NCBI GenBank assembly: GCA_016719225.1
Contig: JADKAN010000004.1
Span: 434,001-498,000 of the forward strand
From: Flavobacteriales bacterium
Lineage (GTDB): Bacteria; Bacteroidota; Bacteroidia; Flavobacteriales_F; PHOS-HE28
DNA: 64,000 nucleotides
Reading direction: 5' to 3'
Both the position numbers and the translations under genes were made by a program. The notes under the pieces are model-generated. The model saw only the letters and a program-made list of their open reading frames with translations. It ran no database searches and was not told the origin of the DNA. Positions 59,638 to 64,000 of this stretch are shown here, one piece after another; within the stretch, counting starts at the first letter, position 1, and each line of letters begins with the position of its first letter.

Positions 59638-60483
59638 CTACTCCACTAATTTGCGTTCCACCACTTGTTTCACCTCGTACTGGTCGGCACCGGTGGTGCT
59701 GTACACATAGGCTACCAAGGCACAATTGGCGGGTTGCAGAACATTGGATGGAAGCTGGTAGCTGAAGGGCAGATCGATCGTGTCACCCACTTGGTCCGTG
59801 GCATTCGCAAAGGCTTGCCCCCAAGAGCCGTTCAAGGCTGCACGTAGAACGTCGCGATGATCGTAGTTGGGAACGTCAGGCGGTGTGGCGGAATTGTCCA
59901 ACTGCCAGTCGATAACGTGATCCTCGGTGATGTAAAGGGTGATGTTTTGAGGTCCGGAGAACGGGTTGAGGATTATCCCTCGCACCGTTCCGGAAACGGT
60001 GTTCGTTCCAGCGTCATACTGGATCGTGTCAACTTGGAGGTCGATGTCCGCTGTTTGATCGATCAAGTCGGCAACGGCAGTGCTCCAGCTGTAGCGGCTT
60101 ATCCGGATGCTTCCGTTCAATGGTTTCCGAGAGATCATTCCGGTGGGCAGGCTCGTGATCTGGAAGGTCTGCTCATAATCACTGCCTGCCGGAGTGCGGA
60201 AATCCGTGGTATAGTTCGGTGATTGGGGCTGTGCGAAGGAGTTCACCATGTGGACGCCAACGACGACCAAACGTTCACCATAGATCGCCTTCAACTGCTG
60301 TGCACGGATCGCTGCATCGGGGCAATTGTTGCAAAGGTGACCGGTGCAATCCTCCAACAAGACATTGCGCGTTACGCCGCCCCCCGGGCCGGTATCGGGG
60401 CCGATAGTTGCTTTCGGCGTATCAATGATGTCACAACCGGAAAGGGTGCCGATCAGCAGGAGGGATGGAATGAGATAGCGCAT
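59638..60483 (-). CDS. Omp28-related outer membrane lipoprotein
   Basis: A 281-residue lipoprotein with a signal ending LIGTLSGC. The domain begins with a thioredoxin-like CxxC (DCTGHLCNNCPDAAI), then YGERLVVVGVHMVNSF and SLPTGMISRKP (the cis-Pro region), and a beta-rich C-terminal half. That is the Omp28 family layout (PF11551), surface or periplasmic in Bacteroidota. It starts four bases after the DUF6029 stop, so the pair forms one transcript with the TlpA gene upstream. Confidence 0.9.
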   Translation of the reverse strand: MRYLIPSLLLIGTLSGCDIIDTPKATIGPDTGPGGGVTRNVLLEDCTGHLCNNCPDAAIRAQQLKAIYGERLVVVGVHMVNSFAQPQSPNYTTDFRTPAGSDYEQTFQITSLPTGMISRKPLNGSIRISRYSWSTAVADLIDQTADIDLQVDTIQYDAGTNTVSGTVRGIILNPFSGPQNITLYITEDHVIDWQLDNSATPPDVPNYDHRDVLRAALNGSWGQAFANATDQVGDTIDLPFSYQLPSNVLQPANCALVAYVYSTTGADQYEVKQVVERKLVE

Positions 60484-60487
60484 GGGC

Positions 60488-62164
60488 TTAGAAGGTTGTG
60501 GTGATGGATGCCGTTAGGCCGTTCGCTGCAGGTACTACGCGGCAAACGCCGCCCACGCAGAAAATGCCCGCGCGCTGCCGCCCATAACTGAAGGAGAACC
60601 GACTCCCGCCACGAATGTATCCGAACGTGCCTATGGGGTAGTGGATCTGTTCTGTTTCCACCGACCCGCCGTAATTGTATTGGTCCAACGCTGCGATGAA
60701 CCAGTGCGGACTGAAGGTGAGTTCCGCCAGCGCGGTGGCCCAGTTACCGTGGTCCTGTTTGGTGGACAGATGTTGCAGTTCGAAGCGGAGCGAGGTCTTA
60801 TCACTGAAGCTGTGGAGGCCTTCCACAATGAACAAGTCAGCATAGATCGTTGGCTTTCCAGCCTTCCCCTGTACGGTCTCGATATCATAGACCAGGTTGA
60901 GGTAGGTAAGCGCCAATTCCCAATTCGCGCTCAACTTTTTCCGGATCTCCACATTGAGGTCACTGAAGTACTGCCGGTCGCCCATGGTGAAGAACTTCGT
61001 GTCGTAACCGGTGTAGTGCACAGTATCGTTGGGGATCGCCGTGCTGTCCAAGCTCCATGCGCCGCTCCAGTTGGCGCTGATCTTGGTGCCGTATTTGCCA
61101 CCGAGTTTGCTACCACGCTTGAATTTGTAGAACACCTCGCCCTGATAGGCTACTTCACCATTTGGCTGTGTTGCATAGGGGTAGAGGGTGGCTGGCAAGT
61201 TGTACGTGTGCTGCTTGGCCAAGGTAGGTAGGTAGTTGATGTTGAGGTCGAACAAAGTGGGTGCGCCACGATCGCTTTGGAACACCATATTGTCGTAGGT
61301 GTGAGCGCCTGCGCTGATGCCGAGGCCACGCACACTATAGCTCGCGTTGGCCATGAGTGCCTGTCCCGGCTTGTAGATGTTGTTGTTGCTGCCGTTGGGA
61401 TCATTGATCTTATAAGCGTATTCGCTGTAGAGATTCCATTTTGCCGTGGTGTAATTGGCGCGTCCGGCCCATATGCCCACGTTCTCCGGAAGTTCCAGCA
61501 AAGGATCCAGATCGGGTTGGAATTTGCTGACGAAGGATCCACCGACAGTGAGCGTATTCCCTTTAGCTGCCAGCTTCGGAAATGCGCGCGGGAAGGCTTC
61601 CGCCAAGGAGATCTCCCCATCTATGCCACGCACGATGCCCGGGCCCTTCGTGGTGCCGTTGTCGAAAGCCAATCGCTGGGTACCGATGATGGCCTTCAAA
61701 TAGATCCCTGTATCAGGGCTGAACTTCACCCGCAATCCGTCCATGGCATTGTCCACGCCCAAGGAACGTTCCTCGTAGGTGCGGAACGCCAGCCCCTGCC
61801 CGAACTGCTCGTAGAAATTGCCGGCGGTTACTTCCAATCCGTCCTTGCGGAATGTGGCGTACCGATAGCCAATACCCGTGCCTTTGTAGCCCGCACCTGC
61901 GGGGTAACCAAGAAGTGCTGGCTCATAGCTTTCGAACCGTGCACCCGCCTCGAAATTGCCTGTCCTGTAATTCAGGTTCATCCAGGAGTTCAACCCGAAG
62001 TCCGCGGGGGGTTTCACCGCGCCGATCTGTTCATCGTCGTTGTAAAGCTGGCCGTCGGTGCTGAAGTTGCCATGGATCTGGCCGCCATCTTGTGCGTGGA
62101 GGGAGCAGGAGAACCAAAAGGCAGTGGATGCAAGTGCTATACCGAGGGTACGTGATGGATACAT
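60488..62164 (-). CDS. DUF6029 family outer-membrane protein
   Basis: A 558-residue exported protein. The signal peptide (TLGIALASTAFWFSCSLHAQ) is followed by a long run of alternating amphipathic strands with aromatic and Gly-rich turns (GNFEAGARFESYEPALLG, FRKDGLEVTAGNFYEQFG, NWELALTYLNLVYDIETV, GSRFSFSYGRQRAGIFC), ending in a C-terminal strand with Phe, as in a barrel. It is annotated as DUF6029 in Bacteroidota and is typically next to TlpA and Omp28 genes. The function is unknown; the context suggests a role in thiol-related envelope biogenesis or export. The Omp28 gene begins 4 bases later. Confidence 0.88.
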   Translation of the reverse strand: MYPSRTLGIALASTAFWFSCSLHAQDGGQIHGNFSTDGQLYNDDEQIGAVKPPADFGLNSWMNLNYRTGNFEAGARFESYEPALLGYPAGAGYKGTGIGYRYATFRKDGLEVTAGNFYEQFGQGLAFRTYEERSLGVDNAMDGLRVKFSPDTGIYLKAIIGTQRLAFDNGTTKGPGIVRGIDGEISLAEAFPRAFPKLAAKGNTLTVGGSFVSKFQPDLDPLLELPENVGIWAGRANYTTAKWNLYSEYAYKINDPNGSNNNIYKPGQALMANASYSVRGLGISAGAHTYDNMVFQSDRGAPTLFDLNINYLPTLAKQHTYNLPATLYPYATQPNGEVAYQGEVFYKFKRGSKLGGKYGTKISANWSGAWSLDSTAIPNDTVHYTGYDTKFFTMGDRQYFSDLNVEIRKKLSANWELALTYLNLVYDIETVQGKAGKPTIYADLFIVEGLHSFSDKTSLRFELQHLSTKQDHGNWATALAELTFSPHWFIAALDQYNYGGSVETEQIHYPIGTFGYIRGGSRFSFSYGRQRAGIFCVGGVCRVVPAANGLTASITTTF

Positions 62165-62172
62165 GTATGGGG

Positions 62173-62204
62173 TTTTTGCCGCGAAGGCGCTGAGGCGCGG
62201 AGAG
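62173..62204 (-). repeat. GC-rich interspersed repeat copy upstream of the DUF6029 gene
   Basis: TTTTTGCCGCGAAGGCGCTG then AGGCGCGGAGAG matches the reverse complement of the copy at 59131-59160. It sits just upstream of the DUF6029 start. Confidence 0.65.
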
Positions 62205-62361
62205 TACAGGTCGAAGAGCAGGGTCAGCTAATGGATGGTGGCAATTTACGCCACGGGCTTATGCCTGAATTATTAATTACGCGGGAAGATTGAAACCCAA
62301 ACAGCTCCGCTCATCCTCCTCTCTACATCCCGATGATCCGGTAACGGCAGTGCTTGAAACA

Positions 62362-62402
62362 ACAGAACCCTGATCGACAGGTCCGGTCGATCAGGGTTCT
62401 GT
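62362..62402 (-). terminator. intrinsic terminator after the TlpA gene
   Basis: Perfect 17-bp stem (62362-62378 with 62386-62402) with a 7-base loop, 18 bases past the TlpA stop. Downstream bases on the minus strand are TTGTTTC. Confidence 0.85.
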
Positions 62403-62420
62403 TATTCGTTCTATTCCGGC

Positions 62421-62912
62421 CTATTTCCCTGCGAGCTTTTTTACCTGCTCATAAAGCTCCTTCTCGTCGCCGGGCTCGTAATTGTTGTGCTGCCATACGA
62501 TGTTGCCTTTGCCGTCAACAAGGAAGGTGTGCGGAACGTTGTTCACGTTGAGGGCGCGCTTCAGGTCGCCGTTCGGATCGAGGTACACTTCATAATCCCA
62601 CGCTTGTCCGTTAACGTACGGAGCCACACGGTTCATGCTACGGGCATCATCGATGCTGACGGCCATCAACTTCACGCCGGTCTCTTTCTGCCAATCGGGG
62701 TAGAGGTCGTTGATGGCGTTGAGCTCGCGTTTGCACGGAGCACACCAGGTAGCCCAGAAATTGATGATCATGGGCTTACCGTTGTTGTTCCAACTGGAGG
62801 TGTTCACCTTGGCCCCCTTCATGTCCTGCACTACTACGGCAGGTAGCTTGCCCGTTTGGGCCGCAGCGAGGAAGGGTAGGGAAAGAGCGAGGGCGAGGAG
62901 GGTGATTTTCAT
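62421..62912 (-). CDS. TlpA family thiol:disulfide protein
   Basis: A 163-residue periplasmic thioredoxin-fold protein. A signal peptide (LLALALSLPFLAAAQ) is followed by the redox-active motif FWATWCAPCKRELNAI and the cis-Pro region NVPHTFLVDGKG. TlpA/ResA-like proteins reduce protein disulfides, often for cytochrome c maturation; the exact partner is unknown. A terminator lies between it and the DUF6029 gene, so these two are separate transcripts although adjacent. The start is the ATG at 62912. Confidence 0.92.
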   Translation of the reverse strand: MKITLLALALSLPFLAAAQTGKLPAVVVQDMKGAKVNTSSWNNNGKPMIINFWATWCAPCKRELNAINDLYPDWQKETGVKLMAVSIDDARSMNRVAPYVNGQAWDYEVYLDPNGDLKRALNVNNVPHTFLVDGKGNIVWQHNNYEPGDEKELYEQVKKLAGK

Positions 62913-62984
62913 GCGACGGATTGCTTTTTCTTGTTGGGCCGTAATGCGTTCAGGAATGTACTTTCAAACAACGGGCCAAAGAAA

Positions 62985-63018
62985 AGGCCGACGGTCCCAA
63001 GGGCGGGTCCGTCGGCCT
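62985..63018 (-). terminator. intrinsic terminator after the T9SS gene at 63044
   Basis: A stem of 14 bp with one mismatch (62985-62998 with 63005-63018), followed on the minus strand by TTTTCTTT. It lies 26 bases past the stop at 63044. Confidence 0.8.
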
Positions 63019-63043
63019 GTTTCATTGGTTGTCCACCTTGAAC

Positions 63044-64000
63044 TTATTTGTTCAAAGTGATCGTGCGGGTCGCTTGGGTGTTACCTGTGTTAAGCTTCAG
63101 CACATAAGTGCCGTTGGCCAACGAGCCAAGGTCCACCACTTCACGCTGAACACCGCTGCCAGATGCCATGGTGCTATGCATCACGGTTTTGCCAACAACA
63201 TCAAGGACGTCAACTTGCATGGCTGAGCCATTATCCAAAGTGTACTCCAGATTCACCAGACCGGTGGTCGGGTTCGGGTAGATGTTCAGGCTGCGGTCCA
63301 AGCTGTTGCTGGGAACGGACAACACCGCATTGGTGCTGAACAGTTTCGTTTCCACGGCAGCAAAAGATGCTCCCTGAACAACGATGTTGCCATTCACCGT
63401 GATCTTGTAAAAGCCTTGGCCGTAGCTGCAGCACATCCCATCACCGTATGCATCCGTGATCTCAAAACGATAGCAGTCCAGATCCTGCAAGCTCCAGTTG
63501 TAAATGTGCGGGGGCTGGCTTGCGCCATTTGCATAGGCGGCACCACGTTGAGCGAAAATTGTGCCGTCAGGGTTGTACAACTTCCAGTTCGTCTCGGAAC
63601 CATAGTTGTCCGTTTGTACCGTAAGTGTAACCTCAGTACCCGGTGCCACCGCAGTGCTCGCTACCACAGGAAGGGTGCTCGTGTTATTGGTCGCATTGTC
63701 ATCCGTGGAGGTGATCTCGAAGGTCACCGTTCCATTTGCCGTTGGTGCAAAGCTGGTCACCGTTACATCCTCAATGCCATAAGTGGAAAGGTTGCCGGTC
63801 CATTGCGTACTTCCGAGAACGTTGCCTCCCAAGCGTGCCTCGATCGTAGCATTCGTCAAAGGTGAAGTGCCGACGTTCTGAAGACGGATTGGAAGTTCAA
63901 CTTGATCGCCTGCACAAGCGGTTGCGGAGCCCATGGGCGGCAACAATGTTGCATCATTCGAGCTGACAGCGGATTGGCAAGAACCCACACCGGCCCAAAG
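63044..64000 (-). CDS. T9SS-sorted secreted protein, 5' end missing (partial)
   Basis: The frame runs open to the window end, so the start lies beyond 64000. The visible 318 residues begin (L-W-A-G)VGSCQSAVSSNDATLL, continue with a CARDB-like beta domain (VELPIRLQNVGTSPLTNATI), a domain with YRFEITDAYGDGMCCSYGQG (calcium-loop-like), and end with a type A T9SS sorting domain (NIYPNPTTGLVNLEY to TRTITLNK). The GSC and beta-domain start recalls Omp28-type or cell-surface proteins. A terminator follows. It lies upstream of tlpA on the same strand. Confidence 0.85.
   Translation of the reverse strand, partial: LWAGVGSCQSAVSSNDATLLPPMGSATACAGDQVELPIRLQNVGTSPLTNATIEARLGGNVLGSTQWTGNLSTYGIEDVTVTSFAPTANGTVTFEITSTDDNATNNTSTLPVVASTAVAPGTEVTLTVQTDNYGSETNWKLYNPDGTIFAQRGAAYANGASQPPHIYNWSLQDLDCYRFEITDAYGDGMCCSYGQGFYKITVNGNIVVQGASFAAVETKLFSTNAVLSVPSNSLDRSLNIYPNPTTGLVNLEYTLDNGSAMQVDVLDVVGKTVMHSTMASGSGVQREVVDLGSLANGTYVLKLNTGNTQATRTITLNK

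Noticed and set aside
1..64000. CRISPR arrays, rRNA, tRNA, insertion sequences, phage genes
   Set aside because: No regularly spaced repeats, cloverleaf-like sequences or transposase/integrase proteins were recognised in the window.

Overview
The window is chromosomal DNA of a member of the phylum Bacteroidota, most likely an uncultured order-Flavobacteriales type of bacterium with a moderately high GC content. The evidence is of several kinds. Five proteins have C-terminal type IX secretion (T9SS) sorting domains (N-P repeat motif, then a short beta-sandwich ending in a basic or hydrophobic tail). There is a complete alternative complex III cluster (actABCDEF) followed by cytochrome oxidase genes, and a DUF6029, Omp28 and TlpA module. 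Shine-Dalgarno sequences are scarce, and many starts have the Bacteroidota -7 promoter octamer TAnnTTTG just upstream. I see no rRNA, tRNA, CRISPR array, phage or transposase gene. The organism name is an inference; the genes are the observation.

Layout. 1-2.1 kb: two small lipoprotein genes. 2.1-7.2 kb: dxs (isoprenoid precursor synthesis), an ECF sigma factor coupled to a membrane-anchored GIN/DUF2807 protein, and thiL, whose product TPP is the Dxs cofactor. 7.4-15 kb: M13 metallopeptidase, a flippase-like membrane protein, an EamA transporter, yicC-gmk-nadD, and uridine kinase. 15-25.5 kb: small proteins, a MORN-repeat exported protein divergent from a T9SS-sorted pentaheme cytochrome, a MOSC protein, a queuosine-precursor transporter, an exported hydrolase, a CarH/LitR-like B12-type MerR regulator and a DUF4397 protein. 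25.7-36 kb: a YdeP-type molybdopterin oxidoreductase, a cystathionine gamma-synthase-type enzyme, an M43 metalloprotease, exported proteins and polA. 36-41.4 kb: rimP-nusA-infB behind a leader with an intrinsic-terminator hairpin, then a SPOR protein. 41.9-53.6 kb: actABCDEF-coxBA, a nearly gap-free operon that carries electrons from menaquinol through multiheme cytochromes to oxygen, closed by a clear terminator. 53.6-64 kb: an outer-membrane barrel protein, ruvB, a one-module A-PCP-TE NRPS-like enzyme, queG with a tail encoded by a repeat, and the TlpA/DUF6029/Omp28 module ending in a T9SS protein cut by the window edge.

Points that deserve attention: (i) three genes (GIN protein, gmk, DUF4397 protein) are broken by single-base indels, each in a homopolymer run, which looks like sequencing error rather than biology; (ii) nine genes have a TAnnTTTG-like octamer only 4-8 bases before the start codon, which predicts leaderless mRNAs; (iii) a GC-rich interspersed repeat occurs at least four times, twice as an inverted pair forming a MITE-like element of about 265 bp that has run into the end of queG; (iv) the MerR regulator keeps both the W-x9-EH and ExHxxG signatures of adenosylcobalamin photoreceptors; (v) the rimP operon leader looks like an attenuator.
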